Assembly: GCA_000310025.1 (NCBI GenBank)
Contig: FN649738.1
Coordinates: 1,575,100 to 1,639,099 of the forward strand
DNA length: 64,000 nt
From: Ectocarpus siliculosus
Lineage: Eukaryota > Sar > Phaeophyceae > Ectocarpales > Ectocarpaceae
Direction of reading: 5' to 3'
Shown here piece after piece: positions 13,101-26,007 of the stretch. A program made the position numbers and the translations under genes. The notes under the pieces are model-generated. The model was not told the DNA's origin. It made no database searches and worked only from the letters and a program-made list of their open reading frames with translations. Every line of letters starts with the position of its first letter. Positions within the stretch are counted from its first letter, which is position 1.

Positions 13101-16100
13101 ATGACGCGAGTCTTCTGCTTCTGGATTGGTCTGTTGTGTTGTTGCTCGTGGCCTAGGATCATTCAATGTAAGTATTGAATTTTGGATGAGGCCTCCAGCT
13201 CCGGCCCGTGGTCCGTCCCATACTCTCAACCACTGACCCGAAGCCTGGCTGAGTCACCCAAACTTTCGTAAATTCAGCAATGGGAATAAAGCGGCCTTTT
13301 CTTTCCTACCCTGTGTTCTCGCGTATTCACGGTAGGGAGAAAGACAATGAATGGCTGTATGCAGATCTCAACATGTTATCGGGCAGACGCCTGCACGCAT
13401 TTTCGTGCCGAGTTTGAAATCCTTTTTTAGACCCGATTATACTGGCAAAACAAGCACCCGTTAGGAAACGGTGCGATACTGCACAGCGTGTTGGTCGTCG
13501 GTGTTCCGTTGTCAATGCAGAACACGATCATGGGAAACTTCAGGCCACTGCGGAGGGCATCGAACGTTTCAGTTTCTTCGGTTGTATGGTACGAACAGCG
13601 CTACTCCGCGGTTTCGACGACGATGCACAGTCAAAGAAGAACCACCGACGTCATGCGGCTATCCGTACAAAGTCAGGGTTTACCTGCTCTGTCGTGAAAC
13701 ATCACTGATCCCATTTATTTGGTAAATCGAAAAGAAAGTCTCGTCCATGATGTGCCGTGCGTGTGTGTGTCACCGTTGGCCCGTAGTACCACCATCCGTA
13801 CGTTGGGACCAGAAAATTAGAAACGGAGAAACCTTGGAGGTCACTCGTCGATTGACCCAGCATTTTTTCGTTCATAGTCATAGCGCCATTCCCTCCGGCG
13901 ACCCTCCGAGGAATGTATAAATGCCGTCATATCTTCTCTTGTATGGGGGTACTTTTCCCTCTCGTTGATTTTTGCACTCGCTCTCCCACTGCTTGAACGG
14001 CACCATCATGCAGTTAATAACCGCCGACATGGATGGATTTTGCAAGCTGTGGGACCTCCGGACGTTCTCGTGCGTGGGGACGTTCACCTCTAACGCGGCC
14101 GAAAGCAACAAGATGGGCGCGAAACGAGAGACTACCTCCACCTGCTCACCCGCCACAAGGGTAAGCATCTGTGAAAGGAAGAAAAACGCGTGTGCTGACA
14201 AGACTGTCGTCTAGAAAAACAGCTGGGTGGAACGGCAAAATGACATGCATGCCCACGTCTGCGGCGTACGTACGTGGTCGAGGTCGACAGGCTCCCGGTT
14301 TCGTTTTGGCAGGGCTTCCCGTAGCTGGCATAACAATCACACATCCCTTTCATAGCAGTTGAGCGCTTGGAAAAACCGTGTCATGTCTGGGAGTGGAGGG
14401 TTGTCGTTGGATGATGCGGACGTTGCATGTAAAAGCAATATTTTTCTGCCTCTTGGGACACCGGCACCTGGATGCAGATTCAAGAAACAAACGCTCAGGG
14501 TTGTTTCGTGCGTAGGTCTCGGGGGGTATCGTAGCGCGGGGGGAGGTTATCGTGCAAGCTACACTGCATAGGCTTGAGGGTACAGGTACACTCCCTCTCA
14601 CAAGGAGATGTGATTGGCATTTTCTCAGGGGAGAAACGGCCAAGAGTATGGCACAGAGATTGGAAGGGGGGAGCACCACGTTGAACGACCGGAGTCGCAG
14701 TGTCCTCCCAAATCTGTCAAGCGTTTCACTGGAGGAAGGAAGGGTGATTTTGCTCCGAGCAGCGAAAATTAGTACGGCATAGTTAGCACATCGTTCCGGC
14801 GTGCCGCCGCCCTACAACGTAGGACAGATCATCGCTAGAGCACTAGAGCCAACCTGTGTTCCTCTGGGAAACCCACGCTAAGGAATTGTTTCAAAGCCTC
14901 GTGCTACCGACGTGTTTTCCAATCTGTGGGTCCCAGTAGAGAGTCCTCTTTCACTACTCGTCCTGGTTGTTTGTTCAGGGAAAACATCCATTGGGACTGT
15001 GGTTGGAGCATGACCACACCGCATGGCGAGTGCTAAGGATAAAACGCCACTTTCGTCTGTGTTGTGGGGTTGTGTCTGTTGTTTCGTGCTCGTTCTTCTC
15101 CATTGAACAGGAGCCTGTCATCACGTGTATGACCGTGAACCCCCTTTCAAAACGGGTGTTCGTGGGCGGACGGACTGTGGACAGTTTCGAGGTGAGAGCA
15201 GTCCTTCACCTGTCTCCGAGGCGAAGGAAAACGTGTCATATACAATAAATAGATGCTCAGCCTGACAACCATGGGCAGCCATTTCGGTTGAGACAGGGTC
15301 TTGTTCCTTGTTTCTTGTTCCACAGGAGAAGATTTGCCGGTGCCAAGAAGAACGGCAATGCAGAGATCTCATGGAGAGCTTCGAACAAAAATCTTCGACA
15401 CTGGCGCCCTCTTGGTAGTGGGGCAACCGAGCTTTGAAAATCGGCCCAGCGGGGTCAGATGTACACAATGAAATTCGGCATTGATCCGGACTAAAGTGAC
15501 CTTTCTGTTCAAGTCACGGCTTTTGTAGACCTACATATATGTATGTGATCTGTTCTACCTGAGTCTCTCAGGCTCCCTCAGCTTGGTTGTCTTAGCGTCT
15601 GCCCTTAACAAAACGCGATGTCCCTCGTGCGCGGTGGCCACCGTAATGACGACTACGTTGGGATGGGTGTGCAGGTCCTTCGAGACGAGTGCGAAAATCT
15701 GACGGACGAATCAGCGATTTTGGCCGTCTACTTCAACACAACAAACCTGACTTTCGTGACTGCGTCAGGTGGGATGATCAGCTTCTTAGTCCGCTAGTTT
15801 GACAAAGAAAAACCTTGTTTGTACACGCTAAAATCATAATGCCAAAGCGACACGTACCATGATGGTGTCTCTTTCATCCGAACATTCCAGGTACTTGCGA
15901 GTCCGTTTGCCGCAAGGTCCCGAGATCCCGTTTCGTATGGTACCTACCGCGTTTAGTCCCCCCATCCCCATCCCTGCATCGTCTCCGCCTTATTGCGAAG
16001 AATGCAGTGTCCAGTTAACGTTGGCGCGTTCCATAAGTCATCCATGTTCCCACAAGAAGCAAGAAGGATTGCCTGTCGCGAAAATAACGCGTGGTCATCG

Positions 16101-19100
16101 GTTTGGAGATAGAATAAAGGCGGACAAGAAGACATACCCCCCCCGTGAAAAAGCCGTTTCTGGCCGTCGTTCCCGTTCCATGCCCTAGCTTGGTCCGTGA
16201 AAGTATGGGATGGAGCAACGGGCGAGCTTCTTTGCACGGATGCTAGGCAGCAGAGATCGCAAGATGCACCCGAAGCAGCAGTCGAGGGTGTCAACAACAG
16301 AGACGGAGAGATTTTCTCAATGTGCCTCGGAGCAAGAGGAAGGACGATATTGGCCGGCGATGGGCTCGGCCACATCAAGGTTTGTCGCCAATACCGCAGG
16401 TCAAGATTAAACAGGCACAACGTTGGTCTCTTCACATGAGCAAACTCTGCCAACGTCTGTACTATTTTCACCTCTTGTACATCGACGAATGATGCCCAGA
16501 TATAACCCTGATGCCATCTAAACACGTGCGAGTACAACATGTTCCCCTCCTACAACAGGCATACAGCCAAGCTAACTACACCGAGCTGAAGAACTACAAG
16601 TACGCTGAGTGCAAGGGGAAGGCCCACGAAGGCAACGTTCGAGCCCTCATCTTCATCGAGGAACACTCCCTGCTTATCTCCGCCTCCGACGACCGATCCA
16701 TCTCGATCCATGACGAATCTGTGGTGAGGGGTTGGGTAGGAGCACACACATCCCCGTTCGCCGGCGCCCAATAAATTCCCACAAGAGTGGTTCGCCACAC
16801 AAATTACCCATGTGCGACCGCGAACCCCCTCCCCCCCTCTCTGTCCCTCCCGCCGGGCCAATGACAATGCCCTATTTCTACGCCGCATGTTTCGGTGCAC
16901 AACCGCAGTAGCGGCGTTGGGGCAAACAATAAGTTTTACCAACAGCTATCAGATACAACCCTTGGTGATATTAACATGTGAAGACTCCAAAACTGGCCCA
17001 CGATGCGGCAGTAAATAGTGCACAACCCTCACGATTATCGGTAGCCAGAAGCAACACAAGGCCTCCAAACCCCCTAGCCAGAGCCCGCACGAATGTAGCT
17101 GGCACCGGAAGAGAGGCCATCGAAGTGGTGCTTGGTTGGAGCCATTGTACCTCGAGTAGACCATGGTGGTCCGTTCTTTTCACTTGGTAGCCCTCATCTC
17201 CTTGGAAGATCTCCCAGACTTCCGGATGAGCATGCGGTCAGCTGCGCCAAACGATAATAGGTGCAACCATGTACGAGCCTACCCCCTGTCTGTCGCTACT
17301 TCCCTCTCCTCCCCCCCATTCCCTCGTGCCCTCTGCCCGAATACGATAATATTTGTTTTCCCGCCACGTTGTGGGTGGCGGCGTGGCGTGAGCTGTCATG
17401 ATAATGGCCCTTCGCACCGCATGCACCATCGCTGCTTGATAGCGATACTTTTGCGCGAAGCAGCTCCACCGCAGCATCTAGCTAGCAAGCAGGTTTTGCC
17501 TACCCGAAATGTTTTTTTAGGTATGCTTTTGAATCTCTTTTCTGTCTCCTTGAAAGCGTTGTCACCATGCCACCACCAAATGACCTCGTGGGAAGTGTTC
17601 TCTCTGGCAGTGCCATCTTTGAGCGGTCACCATTAGCTGCCACCACACATTGTTGGGAAAAAAACGCCCTACTGACATAATAATGGACCAGTGTGTCCAA
17701 CAACATCCTTGCCTACCCCCGTCCCTTCCTCGGCGTTGCCGGCTGGGCAGCAAGACAACGGGGCCCTGCTGCGGCGAATCACCAACGCCTCTTGGTCAGA
17801 GATCACTGTTCTTCGGTACAGCTCCCACCTAGGTCTTATCGCCTCTGGTAACACCGATGGATCCATTCAGGTACGAGAGTTATATCAAGGACATATCTAG
17901 GTAGAGACAGCGGCAAATCAAAGCACTATTTGAGAGGGTATTTGAGAGGGATGTGCATGGAGTCAAGACCAATATCTACGGACACATACGTGTGGTAGAC
18001 CTTCGAAAAGTCTCCTCGGCTTTCTAGCAGCTTTCGTTTTGTGTCCATTTGTCTCTTTTTCACCCCTTTCGCCTCCCTCTTCTGTTTTACCCGTTGTTCA
18101 GCTGTGGAACTTTGAGCACGCGCGACATGAAGGGTGTTGCGAGGAGCTGCACCAGTATCCGGTAACGTGCCTGGCTTTTCTTGACCCCTTTCCGTTACTC
18201 CTGTCCACCGATTCTGCGGGTTTCCTGGCGCTGTGGGCTATTCCGCCGGCCAGGGTGGGGCTCAGGTGTGCCAGGCAACCAATTAAAGCGTGTACAATAG
18301 AAGTGCTTGGCAACATCGACAGACAGAGTTTCTTGGAAATTGCACAGGAAGTTGTCGTTTGTTGTGTGATTTGTGGATTTGACAGTGTGGTTCAAGACCG
18401 TCGACGTTCGTTTCACTTGAATCAAGATACCAAGTCGCCTCTGTCACCAGAGCTATCATATTCACCACCCACACTCTAATTTCAAGTTCTTGGAGTCTAC
18501 GTTATTATTGTGCCAAAGTAATAATATTGCATAGTAGCTATTCGAAGACCTGGGTCCCTACAATGCGAGTCCAGTCCTGAAGGGTTTGGAGACTGGAGGC
18601 TAATCCATCGTAACGGTGTTTACCCGTCGTGAGAAAAACTGCGAGATCGAAAGCTCAACAAAACGTTTGCTTGTCTGCGTGAGGGGCAAGATGCGACGGT
18701 GTTGCCGTACATGCGAAGAATCCCTTTTGCGTATGCTCTCCAAGAGTCTGAAGTACCGAACGACCCCACCGTGCATCTAGCGTGCCCCCCCCCCCGGTGG
18801 TTCTTCGCCGTTGAGTGATACACATTCACCAGAAGACCATGAGTGCTCTCAGAGGAGGAGCTCGGTGATGCCAAAGGTATTATTTCGAACCAGTAGGCTG
18901 CTCGCCACAATCTGTCGAAGTACAAGTCTGTATACCATGCCCTTTCTCTAGACGTACCCCGCCCGGTGATACATGTTCAAGACACTCAGTCGCCATCCCC
19001 CGCATGAGGGGAGTAATGGCATACTGTTTCTCTGGAGCAACGGGCTGTTTGTTTTCTGTTGGTGCATGTTGGAAAAAAGTCGAGAACGTAGCACGAAAAC

Positions 19101-22100
19101 AACCTAGCCTGCAGCGTTCTGATTCCCCCCGTTGTCTTATGGGTGGCGTGTCCTTCCTGCGCAGGTTCAAGCGTTTGTTCACGTGGATAAACAGGCAACC
19201 CGTCTCGGATCGCATGTACGGTGGGGGTGGACACGCTGACGGAGATATGCCGGTAACCGTGACCGCTCTAGAGTGTCAGGTGAGGACGTCGAGCAGTTCC
19301 AAGCCGTGCTTGAGATCCTTCTTCTCTTTCTTGGAAGAAAATCTGAGCTTGGAACACCCCCAACCACTACGGGTGATAATCCTGAGGAGTGTTTTTACTA
19401 TGCAGGCTTGGCGATGGAACGTGAGTGGGTGCATTTGTGCACCCTCGTTCGCGATGTGGAACAATCTACCGCCGCCCGCTTCCTTGCGACTATGGCGACT
19501 ATGGCGATCCATGAAGTACATGGAGTGCACCTTCCCCCGCTACAAACGACCACTTTGACCCTCTCGCTCCCATTCCACAGGTGGAGATGATATCGACCTC
19601 AATCGCCGCGTCGACCGTCACAGACTCCGACACATTATCCACCGAGGGTAAGGACGGCAGCCAGGAGAGCAGCAGCCTCGAGATGTCTCTCGAAGAGGAA
19701 GAGGGAGAAGACGACCACGCTGACGTCGAAGAAAACGATGACGCCGATGGCGAGGGTGACTCCCTCCCACCTCCGTCCCCTGCCGCCGGGACTAGCGCCG
19801 CGAGAGCGACCGAAATCGCGAACAACCAACACGGGGCAGACGATGTAGCGGCAGCACCGCCCGAACGGGGCGAGGTTGCAACCACCGATGAGGCGGAGAG
19901 GGTGCCAGACGCGGCCCAAGGCGGCGATGGTGGTGGTGACGGAGCCGACGTTCTCCCCCGCGTTGCTGATGGGAATGCGTCGTGAGTGTTTGTGTGTTTA
20001 GCGGGTGACATAAGTAACCGTCGAAACCGCGACAGGCCTAGGGCAGCTGCTGACACAATACGGTTAGTATCTACTGCGAGTCACCCAGTGGTGGTAGGGA
20101 TGACGACTTGCGCGCGGGGGTGGTAGCTCCCCCGTCTCGCTCCTGAAGTACGGCGTCAAAGATGTACTTTTTCAAGCACCACTTTTTCCTAAGTCCTTAC
20201 GTGAGCCATCACACACCCGGTGGATGGGAGACCCTGTTGAATGTCCGACCATTTGTACCTTGACAAACAACTACCGAAACGGTCTCAAAAGAAACGTCGC
20301 TCGCGCGAAAGAGGCAGCCGTCAACCTTGGTTAGCGTTAGGAGTTAGTTGATGTCGTATCCTTCGACCTACGGGCTGCGGCATGCATACGGCGCATACGA
20401 ATATCTCGACGGAACTACGTAAGAGACATAAAATTCCTAACGTTACTCGCCATCGATAACGAAGCTCAAACATTTTTTTTTTAGAAGAAACTCAAGAACC
20501 ACCGAACGACGGTAGGGGGGTTTGTGGCGGGGGGTCATTATCACGGTCGCCTCGTAGGCCGAGCTGTACTTGTGTAGAGCAGTGGCCAATAAAGGTATGC
20601 GTGATAGTTAAACAAATGGAGGAATGTACAGAAAAATCAAACTCGTTGGGGGTTTGCATGTACTTCGTTGCTCTTTCCTCAACTTGTAGTCTAGGACTTT
20701 GATCTTCTTACGAATGGTAAGACTTTCTCTGAGTCTTTCGGCGTTAGTATAGTGCGTAGTTTGTTTTTGGGTAGCCTCGGACTGGAAGTACTACGTAGAA
20801 AGAGATCAATGCTGTTGTTCTAAAGGTAACGATAGCAACAACAACGACAACAGGTGGGATGCTTCAATAGCGAGCCCAGACCCCTCCGGAGGCAGCTCCC
20901 GCGATCGCTCATTTCAAGAACGCCTCGCCGCAACGTTCCGCAAATACCAGGGGGTGCGGCAAAGGTCAGACGTTTCACATGCTGGGCAGGACAACGCAGA
21001 AAATGACGTTCACCGTCAGTTTACCTACGTTTCTGATGGTATTGCACAGTTGAACGCGTACGACCCAAAATTGTTCTCCCTTCGACCTGAAGCGAATCGC
21101 TGCGGTTCGTGTGGTCGCGAGGAGATGCCGCACAATTCGGAGCTCAAACAGAGTCAACGTTGACGATGGCCGTACCTTCGCGAGACGCTTGATTGATCTG
21201 GTGCACGTATCATTTCTCGAGAGAAGGACAAACTACTGTAGTTGGTATAGCACGCCACGGTATACGCCACCTTTGCGTTCAGACGACACTCTAGAAGCAG
21301 GTACGCCCTAGGTGAGGTGATGACTGGAGATTGGCATTGCGAACCTCCTTCGAGAGAGCGCGAGGCATGTTGTGCTTAACATGCTTGGAACTCGTGGTGC
21401 TCGAAAATGGTTGGTCTGTTATCGTTGTTATTTTTGTGTTCGTGGGTTTGGTCCTGCTCTCTGGTGTACGGTTTGATAGTGTTCATCTTGATGGCTAACA
21501 CAGTTGCCATCACTCATCGTAGCGAATCATGTACCAACTCTTTGCGTGTTACATTACATCACCTCGTAGTTAAATGTTGACCCTCCCCCCCATTTCGCTC
21601 TTACTACATAACCCATGCTTCGTGTGCGTTCACGTTAACAAGGCATCCCCCGTCGACCGCGTGGAGCGGTGGGGATAGCCAGGAGCAACGGCAACGACGG
21701 GTGTTTTGGAACACGGAGATGCTGTCCTACACCGTCTACACCGCGGACGAGATCGGCACGGTCACCACATGGGACCTCAAGGAAGTTATTATCGGTCTCA
21801 TACGCATGTGAGTGTCATGTTCACGTCCCCAAACATTAGGAGGTGTCAACTAGCAAAACCGTCAGCGAAACGCCCACAGAAAAAGAGAGCAAATATGAAA
21901 CAGCTGCGTCTGTGCCGGCGCCTCTTGGTTGCCATTCCCGCGAACGTGCGTGCTGCAGGTACGGGGGGCATGAGTGGGCCGGGCACGGGGTGGGTGTGGT
22001 GCAATCGCCCGCGGTCTGCTCGAACGCATTCCTTGTTGAGCGGCAAGACGCCGGAAACGCTCTCCGTGAAGCACGGTATCGTCTGGATGCCAAAGCGGCG

Positions 22101-24786
22101 CTGGATTGGGTTGCCGACACGGACATCCTCGGTCTTCACAGGTGAAACACTGACCTGGTTGCTAAACTTTCGGAGGCTGGCAATAAGGTTAACCTCTTTC
22201 AATTATTGGATGCACGATACCGGGATACTGTAGTCCATATTAGTTGGCAAGCTAGGCCGGCTGAAATAACCTGGGGTACTTACCTATCACGTAAGTCGCA
22301 CAGGGATGTTCAATGCTTGCAATCGGTATGCATGACGACGAAAACGCTTGGATCACGTACGGGTGATGAGTGTTTGAGACTACCGTGTCTAAGCTGTTTG
22401 AAATTTGAAAATCTTCCATGGTTGCTAGAGCCGTTGAAGGGCGGCCAACAGATTTACGATGAGCAGTTCGTTGCCGTTGCCCTCCAATTTTCGCCGCCCA
22501 CCTAGATTCAATTCGCCCGCCGTCTTCCCCACCGTCCACGTACGTCCCGCCACCGATACCAATTGTACGTGCTGTATCCCTTGACAGAATTGGATCTTGG
22601 GAAGCTCACACTGAACCAATAATTTCCATGAGCATGGTGAACGACCCCCCGACGGTGCTCACATCCGCAATGGATCGTGTTGTCAAGGTATCTCATAGAA
22701 GCGATGTTTTGTTTTGATTCGACGCTTCCCGAACGCGTCCCACCCTTCCCACCCACGGGAGACGCATTCTTTGTTTCTATGATCAATCACAGAACACGAC
22801 GTGCAGAATGGCTACTGAAAAGAATGAACGAATCGACAATGCACACATATATACCAAATCCCCGTTTTTCGCCCGAAATAACTGTTTGTTCTATCCACGT
22901 TGCTGAACATCACAGTAATAGTGGTGCCGCTCGTTCCATCCGTTGTTCTGCGGCTCTCCAATGCTGCGGCAACACCGATTTTTGTGTCGTCTTCCCCGCC
23001 TGCTGTACATCTCAACATCACCGCTTCTTGAACACGGTTCTTCGGTGCCAACATCCAAAAGCTTCCCATCGCGCCCATAGCACTACTTTGTTTTAGCCCT
23101 TATATAAGCCGCGCTGGTTACTCCGGCCTCCTGTTCGTGTTGTCCGTATCTGTCTTTGACAGTTGTGGTCTCCGTTAGGAGACCTCCGGGGCGTACTACG
23201 TCAGAAGGAGGACCCCAATACCCCGTGGAAGTTCCGGGCCAATAGGTGCTGCTGTGGAGTACGTAGGCCAGGCGTTTGGAGTTTTTAGGTTTTTTGGTCA
23301 ACCTTTCTGTCCGGTACCGCTTCATAGCGGGGCGACCCTGAGTATTCCTGTGAATTTTGATCCAGTGCTTCTTCATTTCCTTTCCTCCATCTATACATGT
23401 CAGATGAAAATAGCCCAATCTCGACATCAGCAAGTTGACGCTATGATTGTGCTCCCAACATCGTCGTCACCACCACCGTAGCCGCTGCCGCCGCTGCCGC
23501 CCCCCTCTCACNNNNNNNNNNNNNNNNNNNNNNNNNNNNNNNNNNNNNNNNNNNNNNNNNNNNNNNNNNNNNNNNNNNNNNNNNNNNNNNNNNNNNNNNN
23601 NNNNNNNNNNNCCCCCCCCCCCCCACACCCCCCCCCTATCCCCTGCTTCTAGCCCCACTCGCCATAAACATCCGATGTCGGTTAAACGTTGGTATTACCG
23701 GCTGGCGCAATAGAGGATGTTTGATTCAAACTGCTTAAACCACGTGCGCACCGTCATCTCCTAGAGCTGAAACCCCTGGAGTAACAGTTACACCTTAAGT
23801 TTTATCCCGGGGGGTCGGGCTTGCGAATCAAGAGTATAACCAATCCCGTTGTGCCCCTAGGACCCCCTTTCCCTCGTAACCCCGACGGAGCGAAGTTTAA
23901 CAATTTTCGGCCGCCCCACGATCAGGGCCTTTTCAACGATCCCTTGGTGCCCATTCCCATGTATTTATGCCCCACGGTGCCCAGTTATGTCAGTAAACCA
24001 ATGAGCTCACTCATCGTCGGCGTTCACGACTCGTGTCAACCAAGACATTGTCACGCGTGAACGGTGTTTCCACGCCCTTGTGTTTTCGTCGTGTTCAGGC
24101 GGGCGCAGGAAGACCGCAAGATACGAGCGGCGGAACAAGTTGTCCTGGGGACAGAAACGTCACCCAACAACAACAGTACGGTCACCAATAATACAGCAAG
24201 CAAGGACGACGTCAGCGAGCACCCGCTACCGTCCAGTCGATCTCGCGAAGGACGCATCAATGCAACCGACACGACAGCAACCGCCTTCGGCAGCGCACCG
24301 AGCAACAGCAACAAGATCCCAACACTACCGCTGGAGAAATATCACGACCCTCCGAGTGGCGATCGCGAAGGTTTGGATAGCAAAAGTGCTGGGGGACATG
24401 AAGCGGGAGGAGGCGTCGATACCGCGGGTGCGGGGGGACACGAAATCCTCGTGGATGTCAGCAGGAGACCCGCCCGGGCGCACCGAAAGTACGCCGAGGA
24501 AGAGCTCGACCGCTACTGCGAGAGCAGCATCAGCTCGACGGCAACCAAAGTGGGTCCGCTGCGTTTTGTTCCCACCAGCTTGTTGGCGATCGGCGGAGGC
24601 GGTGAAGGTGGTGGGGTGGGCGTGAGACGGACCCCTCGACGGGTTCCCGTGCGACCGAACAAGTCTAGGAAGGGTGTTTCGAGGGGTAGGGTACTGGGGG
24701 AGTTGGGGGCTACTAGAAGCGGATCAGCATCACCCAGGGCCGTCAGGGGCCAGCTGGTAGCAAGCCAGAGTTTGAGTGCACGATGA
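7197..24786 (+). CDS. EF-hand plus WD40-repeat protein (WDR49/EFCAB8/WDR64-like), about 25 exons
   Basis: Likely scaffold of the flagellar axoneme, inferred from family. Phase-consistent exons: 7197-7417, 7910-8125, 9014-9062, 9260-9418, 9796-9906, (10488-10517 tentative), 10951-11091, 11698-11776, 12171-12233, 12542-12642, 12900-13064, 14014-14160, 15111-15191, 15675-15768, 16189-16379, 16559-16723, 17751-17870, 18102-18254, 19172-19279, 19581-19981, 20854-20953, 21683-21807, 21959-22141, 22588-22687, 24099-24786. They total about 1,330 aa. An EF-hand loop (DINNDGMIDWDEL) precedes a chain of WD repeats such as SCSMDHTVKLWDL, LITADMDGFCKLWDL, ASAWSVKVWDGATG, YTADEIGTVTTWDL and SWEAHTEPIISM. 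The exon at 19581 is an acidic insert; the last exon is a Gly/Arg-rich tail ending at TGA 24784-24786. One exon is missing between 22687 and 24099: the phase changes there and a 100-N gap lies inside. The start at 7197 rests only on a good donor and matching phase. Confidence 0.87.
9014..9418 (+). other. EF-hand exons of the WD40 protein
   Basis: Two exons (9014-9062 and 9260-9418) join in phase 0 to give NLCDVFEQ followed by VDINNDGMIDWDELSSF. The loop has D, N, D, a glycine at position 6, I at 8, D at 9 and E at 12, a canonical calcium-binding pattern. The preceding exon (7910-8125) ends in LDRTEFITTMA, which looks like a degenerate first EF-hand helix. Confidence 0.85.
12542..12544 (+). 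promoter_or_regulatory. NAGNAG tandem splice acceptor
   Basis: The acceptor of the WD40-gene exon at 12542 reads GGCAG-CAG-ATACC. Splicing after either AG keeps the frame and adds or removes one alanine codon equivalent just before DTDMVASC. Confidence 0.6.
13061..13070 (+). promoter_or_regulatory. GC-type splice donor (GC-AG intron)
   Basis: The exon 12900-13064 ends TCTCAG and the intron begins GCGAGT. Only this junction joins HITGTSQ to LITADMDGFCKLWDL in frame at 14014. The nearby GT (ACGG-GTACC) gives the wrong phase. Confidence 0.75.
19581..19981 (+). other. Acidic low-complexity exon within the WD40 gene
   Basis: A 401-nt exon bounded by CCACAG and GTGAGT, phase 0 in and phase 2 out, matching both neighbours. 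It encodes about 134 aa rich in Glu, Asp, Ser and Ala (for example EEEEGEDDHADVEE). It is followed by a basic exon (20854-20953, FQERLAATFRKYQ) before the propeller resumes with YTADEIGTVTTWDL. It is probably a disordered loop inserted within a propeller blade. Confidence 0.8.
23512..23611. other. Assembly gap (100 N)
   Basis: One hundred Ns, probably a nominal gap size, flanked by C-rich sequence on both sides. It falls in the part of the WD40 gene where an exon is missing. Confidence 1.
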
Positions 24787-25024
24787 CAAGTATGACAGTA
24801 CTTTCTCGCCCTGTTATCGATATATGTATTGCCTTCTTGTAGATATCGGCGAGACGGATGTATCAAACTCGGGGGATGGATTGGTTATTCATGTCAACAG
24901 CAGTCGATCATGGTTGTTGTCGGGTATGCGCAGACTCTCACAGCGACCTTGTTCAGAGAGTGGTGAAGCAAGGCGCCTCGAGAAAACAAACTGCATACTC
25001 GGATGAGAAGGGCACGGGGAAGTC
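24787..25024. other. 3' flank of the WD40 gene
   Basis: Non-coding sequence after the stop codon of the plus-strand WD40 gene; presumably its 3' untranslated region. No further feature seen. Confidence 0.5.
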
Positions 25025-25392
25025 TCAAAAATAGTCGATACCCTCACGATCACTGAAACCTCTGGCTACAAGTCTTGCCTTCGCACTCACTACACCACCG
25101 AATTCATCAACTTTCCACTTGTAGACCCATTTGCCAAAGACGACTTTGCTCGTTGCTTCAGGCCTCCCGCCAGCTCGAACGTGCCCACCCCAACCAAACC
25201 ATCCATCTCCCGCTTCTCGGCTGCTCCCCAAGCCGCATTGTGCCGCCCCGCGTGAGCCTGCGCGTACGTCGCCGGAGTCTCGAGGTCGCGCGTTGGCCCG
25301 TCAGGTACTGGGGGCTCGTCGGGAGAAGGTTGGGCGATGAGCGAAGCGGCGACATCCTCCTCCACCGAAAGAAGCGCAAGCGCGCCCGGCAT
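25025..25392 (-). mobile_element. Copia-type reverse transcriptase remnant, frameshifted and truncated
   Basis: Minus strand. Residues at 25392-25160 give the start of a Ty1/copia RVT_2 domain (TPATYAQAHAGRHNAAWGAA, then EKREMDGLVGVGTFEL). After a frameshift near 25160 the domain continues as VVFGKWVYKWKVDEFGGV and KARLVARGFSDREGIDYF. It stops at about 25025, before the catalytic YxDD block. No LTR, integrase or gag is recognisable. The GC-rich stretch to about 25750 upstream may be the variable region between integrase and RT, or unrelated sequence. Dead element. Confidence 0.88.
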
Positions 25393-26007
25393 TCTGCGAG
25401 GTGCACCACCAGCGATCGCCCTGGTGACCGCCGGTGTGGCCTGGTAGCGGTCGGTCGTGGTGCCTTTGAAGGTTTGGGGAGGTGGGGGGCACGGGGAACA
25501 TGGGGGGGGGCAGGGGGGGGCGGGGAGGGCGAGAGGGGAAACAGACAGGGAAGGGTAGGCTCCCCCCCCCGGTCGCGCGCCCTGCCATCCCCGCTTGCGC
25601 CGCCGTCGCCGCCCCCGGTGGCGCCGCTCCTGCGGTCGCAGCTTTGGCCGAAGCCGCCGCTCCCGGTGCAGAAGTGGCGCCCCCGTTGTACGTCGGCACT
25701 AGGCCGACGAACGGCTGGCGCCGGTAACCCCAAAACGACGTCCGCGGTGTACCCCCCATTTCCGGAGGGGAAAAAGCGCTATCTAAATTGGTCTCACTTT
25801 AATACTTTAGTACTTTAGTGCTCGACCTGTATTACTACCAACCTTTCGGCTTACGGGTTTTCCACCACACACAAAATCGTTGTTCGCGACCGAAAAAACA
25901 AGCCCCGAGATTAGACGAAAGAAACAAATGTCACAATAGTGACCCACACGTGGGCATATACGTCACGAAGCCCTCCCGCATAACAGCCTGAGTAACCTGA
26001 CTGGCAT
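25393..26007. other. GC-rich spacer between element remnant and methyltransferase
   Basis: The left half is G/C homopolymer-rich, with long open frames on both strands that are compositional artefacts (Pro/Arg/Gly runs). The right half is AT-richer and probably includes the 3' untranslated region of the minus-strand methyltransferase. Confidence 0.4.

Noticed and set aside
25158-25759. Long Arg/Pro/Gly-rich open frames on both strands
   Set aside because: Produced by G/C homopolymer-rich sequence around the copia remnant; mutually exclusive frames and no homology.
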